A stretch of DNA of 64,000 bases from Curvibacter microcysteis (GCF_028649455.1 NZ_JAQSIO010000001.1:372001-436000); one strand, 5' to 3'. Counted from the first letter of the stretch, positions 8,762 to 17,699 are shown. Numbers and translations are program-made. Notes: generated by a model not told the origin, from the sequence alone.

Positions 8762-9805
8762 GTGAAAAACGTGCTCATCCTTGGCGTCAACGGCTTCATC
8801 GGCCACCACCTGACCCGCAGCATCATCGAGAACACCGACTGGCACATCTACGGCATGGACATGCACTCCGAGCGTGTGCAGCCCTGGATGGACCACCCGC
8901 GTTTCCACTTCTTTGAAGGTGACATCACCATCAACAAGGAGTGGATCGAATACCACGTGCGCAAGTGCGACGTGGTGCTGCCCCTGGTGGCCATCGCCAC
9001 CCCGGCCACCTATGTGAGCGACCCGCTGCGCGTGTTCGAACTCGACTTTGAAGCCAACCTCGAAATCGTGCGCCACTGCGTCAAGTACAAGAAGCGCATC
9101 GTGTTCCCGAGCACCAGCGAGGTCTACGGCATGTGCGAGGACGACGAGTTCGACCCCGAAGCCTCCAACCTGGTTTACGGCCCGATCAACAAGCCGCGCT
9201 GGATTTACGCCTGCTCCAAGCAGCTGCTGGACCGTGTGATCCACGCCTACGGCCAACAGCACGGCCTGGACTACACCCTGTTCCGCCCCTTCAACTGGAT
9301 CGGCCCGGGCCTGGACAACCTGCACACTGCCAAGGAAGGCTCCAGCCGCGTGATCACCCAGTTCCTGGGCCACATCGTGCGCGGCGAGCCGATCAAGCTG
9401 GTCGACGGCGGCGCGCAACGCCGCTGCTTCACCGACATTGACGACGGCATCCGCGCCCTGATGCTGATCCTGGCCAACGAAGGCGGCTGCGCCACGCGCC
9501 ACATCTACAACATCGGCAACCCCAGCAACGACCTGTCGGTGCGCGACCTGGTGACCGAAATGCTGGCCCTGGCCGCCCAGTACCCCGAGTACCGCGAGCA
9601 CGCGGCCAAGGTGCAAGTGGTCGAAACCACCTCCAAGGACTACTACGGCCAGGGCTACCAGGACGTGAGCCGCCGCGTGCCCAAGATCGCCAACACCCAG
9701 GAAGAACTGGGCTGGGCCCCGCAAGTGACCATGCAACAAGCGCTGAGCCGCCTGTTTGAGCACTACAAGGACCAGCTCGACAGCGCGCGCGGTCTGATCA
9801 ACTGA
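8762..9805 (+). CDS. UDP-glucuronate decarboxylase (stand-alone ArnA C-terminal domain)
   Basis: NAD-dependent short-chain dehydrogenase/epimerase-fold enzyme that oxidatively decarboxylates UDP-glucuronate to the UDP-4-keto-pentose used by ArnB. The Rossmann motif is GVNGFIGHH (residues 8-16), the catalytic region includes STSEVYG and YACSK, and the substrate loop GGAQRRCFTDIDDGI carries the arginines found in ArnA. It starts with GTG at 8762 after an AGGA-containing leader (ACAGGACC). The length of 347 aa matches the C-terminal half of E. coli ArnA, so the bifunctional enzyme is encoded here as two polypeptides. Confidence 0.9.
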   Translation: MKNVLILGVNGFIGHHLTRSIIENTDWHIYGMDMHSERVQPWMDHPRFHFFEGDITINKEWIEYHVRKCDVVLPLVAIATPATYVSDPLRVFELDFEANLEIVRHCVKYKKRIVFPSTSEVYGMCEDDEFDPEASNLVYGPINKPRWIYACSKQLLDRVIHAYGQQHGLDYTLFRPFNWIGPGLDNLHTAKEGSSRVITQFLGHIVRGEPIKLVDGGAQRRCFTDIDDGIRALMLILANEGGCATRHIYNIGNPSNDLSVRDLVTEMLALAAQYPEYREHAAKVQVVETTSKDYYGQGYQDVSRRVPKIANTQEELGWAPQVTMQQALSRLFEHYKDQLDSARGLIN

Positions 9806-9819
9806 GACCGGCCCCGCGC

Positions 9820-10728
9820 ATGAGCGTCATCGCCCTGAAGATCGATGTGGACACCTTTCGCGGCACCCGCGAAGGCGTGCCTGCCCTGGCGCGCCTGCTG
9901 GAGAAGCACGACGCCCCCGCCACCTTCTTGTTCAGCCTGGGGCCGGACCACACGGGCCGCGCGCTCAAGCGGGTGTTCCGCCCGGGCTTTTTTGGCAAGG
10001 TGGCGCGCACCTCGGTGGTCGAGCACTACGGGATCAAGACCCTGATGTACGGCGTGATGCTGCCGGGCCCCGACATCGGCCGGTGCGAAGCCGAGGGCCT
10101 GCGCGCCATCCGCCGCGCCGGCTTTGAAACCGGCGTGCACACCTGGGACCATGTCCGCTGGCAAGACGGTGTGGCCCAGGCCGACGAGGCCTGGACCCGG
10201 CGCGAGCTGCAACTCGCCACCGAGCGCTACGCCGAGGTCTTTGGCGAACGCCCCACGGTGCACGGCGCCGCAGGCTGGCAAATGAACGAAGCCGCCTACC
10301 GCCTGCAAGCCGAACTGGGCTACACCGTGGCCTCGGACGGGCGTGGTGAGCACCCCTACTGGCCTTGCAATGCCCAAGGCCAGGTGATCGGCCCGGTGCA
10401 GCTGCCCAGCACCTTGCCCACGCTGGACGAGCTGATCGGCCTGGACGGCTGGACCGTGGACAACGTGCACGAAGCCTTGCTGGCACGCACCCGCACCCTG
10501 GCGCCCTTGCATGTCTACACCTTGCACGCCGAACTCGAAGGCCAGAAGCTGGCCCCGGTGTTCGAGCGCCTGCTGCGCGGCTGGCGTGAACAAGGCTACC
10601 GCTTTGCCACCGTGGGCGACTGCGCCCGCCAGCTCGACCTGAGCGCGCTGCCGCGCTGCCCGGTGGCGCTGGGCACCATCCCTGGCCGCAGCGGCACGCT
10701 GGTGGTGCAGCAGCCGGCTTTCGCCTGA
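9820..10728 (+). CDS. arnD: 4-deoxy-4-formamido-L-arabinose-phosphoundecaprenol deformylase
   Basis: NodB-type polysaccharide deacetylase that removes the formyl group from undecaprenyl-phosphate-linked sugar, the step before flipping. The metal-binding motifs are visible as KIDVDTFRG near the N-terminus and GVHTWDHVRWQ in the middle, with ARTSVVEHYGIKTLMYGVML as in ArnD proteins. The ATG at 9820 follows the previous stop by 14 bp. It is the last gene of the arn operon; the following MFS gene appears to have its own promoter. Confidence 0.88.
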   Translation: MSVIALKIDVDTFRGTREGVPALARLLEKHDAPATFLFSLGPDHTGRALKRVFRPGFFGKVARTSVVEHYGIKTLMYGVMLPGPDIGRCEAEGLRAIRRAGFETGVHTWDHVRWQDGVAQADEAWTRRELQLATERYAEVFGERPTVHGAAGWQMNEAAYRLQAELGYTVASDGRGEHPYWPCNAQGQVIGPVQLPSTLPTLDELIGLDGWTVDNVHEALLARTRTLAPLHVYTLHAELEGQKLAPVFERLLRGWREQGYRFATVGDCARQLDLSALPRCPVALGTIPGRSGTLVVQQPAFA

Positions 10729-10807
10729 GGCACTGGCGGGGGCGCCCCGCGACGGCCCCGCCCTCCTCAAGCACCAGCGAGCGCCAGCAGGAATGGCGCG
10801 GCGCCGA

Positions 10808-10813
10808 TATAGT
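10808..10813 (+). promoter_or_regulatory. Candidate -10 element (TATAGT) directly before the MFS gene
   Basis: TATAGT sits 6 bp before the ATG at 10820. If used, transcription would begin at or very near the start codon, giving a leaderless or nearly leaderless mRNA, which fits the lack of a Shine-Dalgarno there. It also argues against the in-frame ATG at 10793, which would lie upstream of the promoter. Confidence 0.35.
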
Positions 10814-10819
10814 CGCGGC

Positions 10820-12208
10820 ATGCCCGCCGCCGCCGACCCACGCACCACGCCCCCTCTCCCCACAGAACCCGAACACCGGCTGGGCCCCCAAGGCGTGTTG
10901 GCCCTGATCGCCATCCTCATGGGCGTGGGCCTGGGCACGCTGGACACGGCCATAGCCAACACCGCCTTGCCGGCCATGGCCGCCGACCTGCGGGCGCCGC
11001 CTGCGGCTTCGATCTGGGTCATCAACGCCTACCAACTCGCCGTGGTGGCCACCCTGCTGCCATTTGCCGCCCTGGGCGACTGGGTGGGCCCGCGCCGGGT
11101 CTTCATCGGGGGCCTGGCCTTCTTCACCCTGGCCTCGCTGGCCTGCGCACTGGCCCACACCTTGCCGCAATTGGCGGCGGCCCGGGCGCTGCAAGGCATT
11201 GGCGCGGGCGCCATCATGAGCGTCAACATCGCGCTGATCCGCCTGCTCTACCCCGCCTCGCGCCTGGGCCGGGGCGTGGGCATGAACGCGCTGGTGGTGG
11301 GCGTGTTCTTTGCGGTCGGGCCCACCGTGGCTTCGCTGGTGTTGACTGTGGCCGACTGGCCCTGGCTGTTTGCCATCAACGTGCCCCTGGGTGTGCTGGC
11401 CCTGGGCTTTGGCTGGCGCACCTTGCCGCACAGCGCACGGCGTGGTCACGGCCTGGACCCGCTGACCGCCGTGCTGACGGCCATCACCTTTGCCAGCCTG
11501 ATCCTGGCCCTGGGCGCCGCCGCCCAACGCGAGCCCTGGGCCTGGGTGCTGAGCCCGGCGGCGGTGTGCTTGGTGGCGGGCGCACTGCTGCTGCGGCGCC
11601 AGGCCGACCACCCCGCGCCCATGCTGCCGGTGGACCTGCTGGCCCGCCCGCTGTTTGCCCTGTCCACCCTCACCGCCATGGCCTCGTTTGCGGCCCAGGG
11701 CCTGGCCTTCGTGTCGTTGCCGTTTTATTTTGAAGAGGTGCTGCACCGCAACCCGGTGGACACCGGCTTTTTGATGACCGCCTGGCCTGTGGTGGTGGCG
11801 GCGGCCGCGCCTTTGGCGGGTCGCCTGTCCGACCGCTACCCCCCGGGCTTGCTGGGCGGCATTGGCCTGAGCCTGCTGAGCCTGGGCCTGGCCACCATGG
11901 CCCTGCTGCCCGACAACCCCACAGCCTTTGACATCGTCTGGCGCCTGTGCCTCTGCGGCGCGGGCTTTGGTTTCTTCCAGTCGCCCAATCTGCGTGCCCT
12001 GATGTCCAGCGCCCCACCGGAACGCGCCAGTGGGGCCAGCGGCATGATCGCCCTGGCCCGCCTGACCGGCCAGACCCTGGGCGCCGCCGGCGTGGCCTTG
12101 TGTTTCAGCCTGGCGGGTGCCCACGGCGCCATCACCGCGCTGGCCCTGGGGGCGGTTTGCGCCGCGGTCGGCGCCACCGCCAGCACAGCCCGGCTGTGGG
12201 CGCGCTGA
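10820..12208 (+). CDS. MFS transporter, DHA2 (14-TM) type
   Basis: Major facilitator drug:proton antiporter of the EmrB/QacA type, 462 aa with about 14 hydrophobic segments. Diagnostic motifs are GTLDTAIANTALPAM in helix 1 (motif D1), LLPFAALGDWVGPRRVFIGG (motif A between helices 2 and 3), GIGAGAIMSVNIALIR (motif B region) and VGPTVASLVL (motif C-like). I used the ATG at 10820 (MPAAADP); an in-frame ATG at 10793 adds nine residues. It follows the arn operon in the same direction but probably has its own promoter. The substrate is unknown. Confidence 0.85.
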   Translation: MPAAADPRTTPPLPTEPEHRLGPQGVLALIAILMGVGLGTLDTAIANTALPAMAADLRAPPAASIWVINAYQLAVVATLLPFAALGDWVGPRRVFIGGLAFFTLASLACALAHTLPQLAAARALQGIGAGAIMSVNIALIRLLYPASRLGRGVGMNALVVGVFFAVGPTVASLVLTVADWPWLFAINVPLGVLALGFGWRTLPHSARRGHGLDPLTAVLTAITFASLILALGAAAQREPWAWVLSPAAVCLVAGALLLRRQADHPAPMLPVDLLARPLFALSTLTAMASFAAQGLAFVSLPFYFEEVLHRNPVDTGFLMTAWPVVVAAAAPLAGRLSDRYPPGLLGGIGLSLLSLGLATMALLPDNPTAFDIVWRLCLCGAGFGFFQSPNLRALMSSAPPERASGASGMIALARLTGQTLGAAGVALCFSLAGAHGAITALALGAVCAAVGATASTARLWAR

Positions 12209-12450
12209 GCGTCACCCCTCGCCGCCTTCGGTTCCGTCTCGCCCCCCGACCAAAAGCGCCTTGCCACGTCTGGCGCGCAGCTCACGACCTGTCACCGGGC
12301 TCACCCCCCAAGCGCCAACCGGCCCTTTGCGCGGTCACCGATCGCCACCGTGCGCGCCCAGCGCCAAGGCCACCACCCCTCGGGTTATCACCAATAGCCC
12401 AAAAACTAACTGGTTCGTACATTTGCAGCGCACCTGAGGAGACCCCATTC

Positions 12451-13056
12451 ATGCTGAACCGATTCATTGACCGGTACGTCCAATTCATCAACGCCCTCAT
12501 CGCCTTCGCCCTGGCGGTGATGGTCGTGCTCGTGTTCGGCAACGTCGTCATGCGCTACGGCTTCAACTCCGGCATCGCCGTCAGCGAGGAGCTGTCGCGC
12601 TGGCTCTTTGTCTGGATCACCTTCCTGGGCGCCGTCGCCGCCATCAAAGAAAACGCCCACCTCGGCAGCGACATGCTGGTCTCGCGCCTGCCCGTGCTCG
12701 GCAAAAAGATCTGCCTGGTCCTGGGCCAACTGCTCATGCTCTACATCACCTGGCTGTTCTTTGACGGCAGCCTGCAGCAAGCCAAGATCAACTGGGACGT
12801 CGAAGCCCCGGTCTCGGGCCTGTCGGTCGCCATCTTCTACGCCTCGGGCGTGGTGTTCTCGGTCTGCGCCGGCGTCTTGCTGCTGCTGCAAATGCTGCGC
12901 GCCCTGACCGGCCAGCTCAGCGACGCCGACCTCGTGATGGTCAAAGAGTCCGAGGAACAAGCCGAACTCGAGGCCCTGCAGGCCGAGCTGGCGCGCGAGA
13001 ACGCCCACAGCCACTCCCCGCTGGGCGACAAGCCGCTGCCCCACGCGGGCAAGTAA
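12451..13056 (+). CDS. TRAP transporter small membrane subunit (DctQ)
   Basis: Four-helix small integral subunit of a tripartite ATP-independent periplasmic transporter, 201 aa. The DctQ signature is clear: NVVMRYGFNSGIAVSEELSR followed by LFVWITFLGAVAAIKENAHLG. The C-terminus is an acidic, Glu/Ala-rich helical tail followed by a His-containing stretch. The ATG at 12451 is preceded by GAGGA at a good distance. It forms an operon with dctM (60 bp downstream) and dctP. The 242 bp upstream, with no gene, should hold the promoter. Confidence 0.93.
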   Translation: MLNRFIDRYVQFINALIAFALAVMVVLVFGNVVMRYGFNSGIAVSEELSRWLFVWITFLGAVAAIKENAHLGSDMLVSRLPVLGKKICLVLGQLLMLYITWLFFDGSLQQAKINWDVEAPVSGLSVAIFYASGVVFSVCAGVLLLLQMLRALTGQLSDADLVMVKESEEQAELEALQAELARENAHSHSPLGDKPLPHAGK

Positions 13057-13116
13057 GCCCGCCCCCGCACCCACCCCGACAACGACAACAACACCCAGAC
13101 CCCGGAGCGCTTTGCC

Positions 13117-14394
13117 ATGACGGTATTGATTTTTTTGGGCGGCCTCATCGGCGCCATGATGCTCGGCATCCCCATTGCCTACGCGCTGCTGGCCAGCGGC
13201 GTGGGCCTGATGTGGCACCTGGACCTGTTTGACGCGCAGATCCTGGCGCAGAACTTCATCAACGGCGCCGACAGCTTTCCGCTGCTGGCCGTGCCCTTCT
13301 TCATGCTCGCTGGCGAGATCATGAACGTGGGCGGCCTGTCCCAGCGCATCGTCAACTTCGCGCTGGCCCTGGTCGGCCACGTCAAGGGCGGGCTGGGCTA
13401 TGTGGTGATCCTGGCGGCCTGCCTGCTGTCGGCCCTGTCGGGCTCGGCGGTGGCCGATGCGGCCGCGCTCACCGCGCTGCTGCTGCCCATGATGGTCAAG
13501 GCCGGGCACAAGAAGGAAGTCTCGGGCGGCCTGATCGCCGCCTCGGGCGTGATCGGCCCCATCATCCCGCCGAGCATCGGCTTTGTGATCTTTGGCGTGA
13601 CCGCCAACGTGTCGATCAGCAAGCTGTTCATCGCTGGCATCTTCCCCGGCATCATGATCGCGGTGGGCCTGGCCTTCACCTGGTGGTGGGTGGGTCGCAA
13701 AGAGCAGCTGGCGCTGCCCCCGAAGAAGACCCGCGCCGAAGTCTGGAAGGCCGCGCGCGAGTCGGTGTGGGCCCTGATGCTGCCGGTGTTCATCCTGGTG
13801 GGGTTGCGCATGGGCGTGTTCACGCCCACCGAAGCGGCGGTGGTGGCGGCGGTGTACTCGCTGTTCGTGGCCAGCGTGATCTACCGCGAGCTGCCGCTCA
13901 AGGCCCTGTACCCGATCTTTGCGACCGCGGCCAAGACCACGGCGGTGGTGATGTTCCTGGTGGCGGCGGCCATGGTGTCGTCGTGGCTGATCACGGTGGC
14001 CAACCTGCCCGCGCAGATGGTGGAGCTGCTCAAGCCCTTCATGGACAACCAGACCCTGCTGCTGATCGCCATCATGGTGCTGGTGATGCTGGTGGGCACG
14101 GCGATGGACATGACGCCGACCATCCTGATCATGACGCCGGTGCTGATGCCGGTGATCAAGGCCGCGGGCATTGACCCGGTGTACTTCGGGGTGCTGTTCA
14201 TCATCAACAACTCGATCGGGCTGATCACGCCGCCGGTGGGCACGGTGCTCAACGTGGTGGCGGGTGTGGGGCGCATGAAGATGGACGAAGTCACGCGCGG
14301 CGTGCTGCCCTTCATGGCCGCGCAGTTCATCGTGATGTTCATCATGGTGGTGTTCCCGCAGACCGTGCTGGCACCGCTGCGCTGGTTCTACTGA
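13117..14394 (+). CDS. TRAP transporter large membrane subunit (DctM)
   Basis: Large transport subunit of the sodium-coupled TRAP system, 425 aa with about 12 hydrophobic segments. Family hallmarks are the opening FLGGLIGAMMLGIPIAYALL, PFFMLAGEIMNVGGLSQR, SALSGSAVADAAALTALLLP and GVIGPIIPPSIGFVIFG, and near the end GLITPPVGTVLNVV. It lies between dctQ and dctP. Substrate specificity comes from DctP and, by context, is probably shikimate, quinate or a related acid. Confidence 0.94.
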   Translation: MTVLIFLGGLIGAMMLGIPIAYALLASGVGLMWHLDLFDAQILAQNFINGADSFPLLAVPFFMLAGEIMNVGGLSQRIVNFALALVGHVKGGLGYVVILAACLLSALSGSAVADAAALTALLLPMMVKAGHKKEVSGGLIAASGVIGPIIPPSIGFVIFGVTANVSISKLFIAGIFPGIMIAVGLAFTWWWVGRKEQLALPPKKTRAEVWKAARESVWALMLPVFILVGLRMGVFTPTEAAVVAAVYSLFVASVIYRELPLKALYPIFATAAKTTAVVMFLVAAAMVSSWLITVANLPAQMVELLKPFMDNQTLLLIAIMVLVMLVGTAMDMTPTILIMTPVLMPVIKAAGIDPVYFGVLFIINNSIGLITPPVGTVLNVVAGVGRMKMDEVTRGVLPFMAAQFIVMFIMVVFPQTVLAPLRWFY

Positions 14395-14462
14395 CGCCCA
14401 CTTTTCCCCCTCACCTTCTGACCCTTCTTTTTGAAGCCTCTGACCCCTGACTGGAGACAAAC

Positions 14463-15470
14463 ATGAAACGATTTTTTCTGAAGACCCTGATCGCCGCCAT
14501 CGCCGTGGGCTCCATGGGCCTGGCCGCCGCCCAGGACATCAAGCCGCGCACCATCAAGTTCGCCACGCAAAACCCCAAGGGCCACCCGCTGGTGACTGGC
14601 GCGGAAAAATTTGCCGAGCTGGTCAGCGCTCGCTCGGGTGGCAAGCTGAAGGTGAATGTGTTCGCCGGCGGCGTGCTCGGCGGTGATGCCCAGAACATCT
14701 CGGCCCTGCAAGGCGGCACGCTGGAGATGATGGTCATGAACTCGGGCATCCTGGCCAATGTGCTGAAGGAATTCTCGGTCTTCGACTTCCCCTTCATGTT
14801 CGCCAACGCCCAGGAAGCCGACGCCGTGGTCGATGGCGCCTTCGGCAAGATGATGCACGACCGCCTGGACGCCAAGGGCATCCACGGCCTGGCCTACTGG
14901 GAACTGGGCTTCCGCAACATCACCAACGGCAAGCGACCGATCACCAAGGTCGAAGACATCGCTGGCCTGAAGCTGCGCGTGATCCCCAACGCCATCAACG
15001 TGGACTGGGTCACCGCCCTGGGGGCCAACCCCACGCCCATGGCCTTCCCTGAGGTCTATGGCGCGCTGGAAAACCGGGCCATCGACGGCCAGGAAAACCC
15101 CTTCACCGTGGTGGAAGCCAACAAGCTGTACGAAGTGCAGAAGTACCTGGCCGTGACCAACCACCAGTACAACCCCCAGTCGCTGATCATCAGCAAGAAG
15201 TTCTGGGACGGCCTGAGCGCGGATGAAAAGAAGATCATTGCCGACGCCGGCGTGGAAGCCGCCAAGTTCCAGCGCGGTGTGTCGCGTGAGCAGTCTGGCG
15301 CCGCCCTGGACAGCCTGAAGAAGCACGGCATGCAAGTGACCGAGTTCAACGCCGCGGAGCTGACCAAGTTCCGCGAGAAGCTCAAGCCCGTGATCGAGAA
15401 GCACGCCGCCATCGCCGGTGTGGACGTGGTCAACGCCCTGCAAGCCGAACTGGCCAAGCTGCGCAAGTAA
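14463..15470 (+). CDS. TRAP transporter substrate-binding protein (DctP)
   Basis: Periplasmic extracytoplasmic receptor, 335 aa, with a Sec signal peptide (MKRFFLKTLIAAIAVG..., cleavage likely after the AAA near residue 23). The conserved DctP region IAGLKLRVIPNAINVDW carries the carboxylate-binding arginine, followed by FPEVYGALENRAIDGQENP. The gene is preceded by GGAG (CTGGAGACAAACATG) at good spacing. Together with the dehydroquinase and shikimate dehydrogenase genes downstream, it suggests a cyclic hydroxy acid ligand; that is inference. Confidence 0.93.
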   Translation: MKRFFLKTLIAAIAVGSMGLAAAQDIKPRTIKFATQNPKGHPLVTGAEKFAELVSARSGGKLKVNVFAGGVLGGDAQNISALQGGTLEMMVMNSGILANVLKEFSVFDFPFMFANAQEADAVVDGAFGKMMHDRLDAKGIHGLAYWELGFRNITNGKRPITKVEDIAGLKLRVIPNAINVDWVTALGANPTPMAFPEVYGALENRAIDGQENPFTVVEANKLYEVQKYLAVTNHQYNPQSLIISKKFWDGLSADEKKIIADAGVEAAKFQRGVSREQSGAALDSLKKHGMQVTEFNAAELTKFREKLKPVIEKHAAIAGVDVVNALQAELAKLRK

Positions 15471-15483
15471 GCCCCAGCCACGC

Positions 15484-15515
15484 CACGGCCTGACTGCCCA
15501 TGCGGTCGGGCCGTG
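15484..15515 (+). terminator. Strong hairpin between dctP and the dehydroquinase gene
   Basis: An 11-bp stem (CACGGCCTGAC at 15484-15494 with GTCGGGCCGTG at 15505-15515, one T-G wobble) closes a 10-nt loop. The tail is TTCATTTC rather than a full U-tract, so it may act as a partial terminator or as an mRNA-stabilising structure that sets the ratio of transporter to enzyme expression. Confidence 0.5.
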
Positions 15516-15553
15516 TTCATTTCAAGCCCCTATTCCCACCCCACGGTCACCCC

Positions 15554-16006
15554 ATGCGCACGCTCAAAGTCCTCATGCTCCACGGCATCAACCACAACAT
15601 GTTCGGCAAACGGGACCCGGCCCAGTACGGCACCGTGACGCTGGCCGAGATCGACCAGCAACTGCAGGACCTGGGGCGCGAGTTGAACGCCGAGGTGACG
15701 TCCTTCCAGACCAATGCCGAAAGCGCCATGTGTGAGCGCATCCACGCTGCCTTCCAGGACGGCACAGACGCCGTGCTGATCAACGCGGGCGCCTGGACCC
15801 ACTACAGCTACGGCATCCGCGATGCGCTGGCCATCCTGACCGTGCCCGTGGTGGAGCTGCACATGTCCAACATCCATGCGCGCGAGGCCTTCCGCCACAC
15901 TTCGGTGTTCGCCGAGATCGTCAAGGGCCAGATCTGTGGCTTTGGCGTGGACAGCTACCTGCTGGGCCTGCGCGCCGGCGTGTCGGCTGCGCGCGCTGCG
16001 GCCTGA
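15554..16006 (+). CDS. aroQ: Type II 3-dehydroquinate dehydratase
   Basis: Dodecameric-type dehydroquinase that interconverts 3-dehydroquinate and 3-dehydroshikimate, 150 aa. Active-site landmarks are MLHGINHNMFGKRDPAQYG with the catalytic Tyr at its end, INAGAWTHYSYGIRDAL, and VELHMSNIHAREAFRHTS carrying the catalytic His and the substrate-binding region. The ATG at 15554 is chosen because it sits right before the conserved strand RTLKVLMLHG; a longer frame to 15500 would run into the upstream hairpin. The motif LHGINHNMFG departs from the biosynthetic L-N-G-P-N-L-N-x-L-G, hinting at a catabolic or divergent paralogue. It overlaps nothing and is followed 9 bp later by the dehydrogenase gene. 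Confidence 0.88.
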   Translation: MRTLKVLMLHGINHNMFGKRDPAQYGTVTLAEIDQQLQDLGRELNAEVTSFQTNAESAMCERIHAAFQDGTDAVLINAGAWTHYSYGIRDALAILTVPVVELHMSNIHAREAFRHTSVFAEIVKGQICGFGVDSYLLGLRAGVSAARAAA

Positions 16007-16015
16007 GGAGCGCCC

Positions 16016-16858
16016 ATGCAGATCACTGGCAACACCTCGCTGATTGCCCACATCGGCTACCCGACGCACTCGTTCCGGGCGCCGATGATCTACAACCCCT
16101 ACTTTGAAGTCGCCGGCATCGACGTGGTGGTGGTGCCCATGGCCAGCCAGGCCGAGCACTTTCCGGGCTTTTTGCGCTCGGTCTTTGGGCTCGACAACCT
16201 GTGCGGCGCGCTGATCACCATGCCCCACAAGGTGAGCACCGTGGCCTTGCTGGACCAGGCCTCGACCGCGGTGCAGATCGCGGGCTCCTGCAACGCCGTG
16301 CGCCGCGACGCGCAAGGCCGCCTGGTGGGTGACATGTTCGATGGTGAAGGCTTTGTGCGCGGCGTGCTGCGCAAAGGCGTGCTGCTGGCAAGCGCGCGCG
16401 CCCTGCTGGTGGGCTGCGGCGGCGCGGGCTCGGCCATTGCGGCCTCCTTGGCGGCCGCAGGCGTGGCCGAGCTGCACCTGTACGACAGCCGCGAGGTCTC
16501 GGCCCAGGCCCTGGCCCAGCGCTTGCGCCAGCACTACCCCGCGCTGCAGGTGGTGACCGGCGCCAATGACCCAGCCGGCTTTGACCTGGTGGTGAACGCC
16601 ACCCCCATGGGCATGAACGAGGGCGACCCCTTCCCCATGGACGTGTCGCGCCTGGAGCCCCACACCTTTGTCGGTGAGGTGGTCATGAAAAAAGAGATGA
16701 CCGCCTTCCTGAGCGCCGCGGCCGCACGGGGCTGCCGCTACCAGGTGGGCTCGGACATGTTGTTTGAGCAAATCCCGGCCTACCTGGAGTTCTTTGGCCT
16801 GCCCAGCACCACGGCCGAGCACTTGCGGGCCGTGGCCCGACTGCAGTACGCCAGCTGA
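16016..16858 (+). CDS. Shikimate/quinate 5-dehydrogenase family protein (AroE-like)
   Basis: NAD(P)-dependent dehydrogenase, 280 aa, expected to oxidise shikimate or quinate (or reduce dehydroshikimate). The substrate domain has GALITMPHKVS with the catalytic Lys, and GSCNAV in place of G-A-x-N-T-V. The nucleotide domain shows LLVGCGGAGSAIA and VVNATPMGM. Two departures from AroE are visible: the usual S-x-S-P-x-x-H-N near the N-terminus is THSFRAPMIYNPYF, and N-T-D-G-x-G is MFDGEGF. These mark a distinct SDH-like subfamily. A good GAGGAG precedes the ATG. Context with a TRAP transporter and dehydroquinase suggests a catabolic role. Confidence 0.82.
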   Translation: MQITGNTSLIAHIGYPTHSFRAPMIYNPYFEVAGIDVVVVPMASQAEHFPGFLRSVFGLDNLCGALITMPHKVSTVALLDQASTAVQIAGSCNAVRRDAQGRLVGDMFDGEGFVRGVLRKGVLLASARALLVGCGGAGSAIAASLAAAGVAELHLYDSREVSAQALAQRLRQHYPALQVVTGANDPAGFDLVVNATPMGMNEGDPFPMDVSRLEPHTFVGEVVMKKEMTAFLSAAAARGCRYQVGSDMLFEQIPAYLEFFGLPSTTAEHLRAVARLQYAS

Positions 16859-16888
16859 GGGGGTCTGCAGGCCAGACGCCCAGGGTCT

Positions 16889-17698
16889 TCAGGCCCAGCG
16901 GCGGCGCGCCCCGCGCAGCACCAGCCCAAAAGCCAGCATCAGCGAGGCCAGCACGGCCAGGCCCAACAACAGCTCTTTGCCCTCGGCCCACGCATCGACG
17001 GTGGGCGAGTACAGCTTGGCCAGGCCCAGGCCAGCCACCCCCCAGCTCAAGGCCACGATGGTCAGGCCCATCACGCGCGAGGCGCGGCGGGCCACTTGGT
17101 CGGCGCGCGCCATCAAGCGCGCCATCCACAGGCCATTGAGCCCATCCGTGACCAGCATGCCCAACAAGAACGCCAAAGCCAGGCTGGCCGCCGGCCAGGC
17201 CCCGCCCAGGCGCCCGCCAGCCAGTGCAAAAAAGGCCGCCTGGGACAAGGTGTCGAACGACAGGGCAAACAAAGCCCCCACCAGGGCCACCATGACCGGG
17301 TGCGAGACCTGCTGCAAGCCGCGCAGGCCCCAGGCCTTCAAGCCCAGCGGTCGCACCATTTGATCGGGCGCCGTGCGCCACAGCGCCCACAGATTGAGCC
17401 CCCCCAACAGCAGCAAGAAGCCAATCGACACCCAGGCGCCCAGCGCGTCCAGCCACTCAGGCACCTGGCCGTGCCCAGCCAGCACCGACAGACCCAGCGC
17501 TGTGGCCATGACCACCGCGCCGTGGCCGAGCGAAAAAAAGCTGCCGCAAAAAGCCGCCAAACGATGCTGCAGGCGGCTGTTGTGGCGCGTCAGGCCGTCA
17601 ATGGTGGCCAGGTGGTCGGCGTCCAGCCCATGTTTGAGCCCCAGCACAAAAGCGAGGGCCAGGAGCGTGGGCCAGTCGGAGGAGGTGGAGACGTCCAT
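16889..17698 (-). CDS. Nickel/cobalt permease of the NiCoT (HoxN/NixA) family
   Basis: Single-component nickel uptake permease of the inner membrane, 269 aa, about eight hydrophobic helices. The NiCoT signature is present as LGLKHGLDADHLATIDGLTR (the H-x4-D-H metal motif) in helix 2, with FFSLGHGAVV (helix 3) and FALSFDTLSQAAFFALAGG as further family signatures. The ATG at 17698 is reached 2 bp after a NikR-like palindrome, leaving no room for a Shine-Dalgarno, so the message may be leaderless. The nikR gene lies 89 bp upstream on the same strand. Nickel is favoured over cobalt because of nikR. Confidence 0.88.
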   Translation of the reverse strand: MDVSTSSDWPTLLALAFVLGLKHGLDADHLATIDGLTRHNSRLQHRLAAFCGSFFSLGHGAVVMATALGLSVLAGHGQVPEWLDALGAWVSIGFLLLLGGLNLWALWRTAPDQMVRPLGLKAWGLRGLQQVSHPVMVALVGALFALSFDTLSQAAFFALAGGRLGGAWPAASLALAFLLGMLVTDGLNGLWMARLMARADQVARRASRVMGLTIVALSWGVAGLGLAKLYSPTVDAWAEGKELLLGLAVLASLMLAFGLVLRGARRRWA

Positions 17699-17699
17699 G

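Noticed and set aside
12209-12450. Specific operator for the TRAP operon in AACTAACTGGTT-like sequence near 12406
   Set aside because: The symmetry is short and imperfect and matches no regulator site with certainty; the stretch probably contains the promoter but no element could be assigned.
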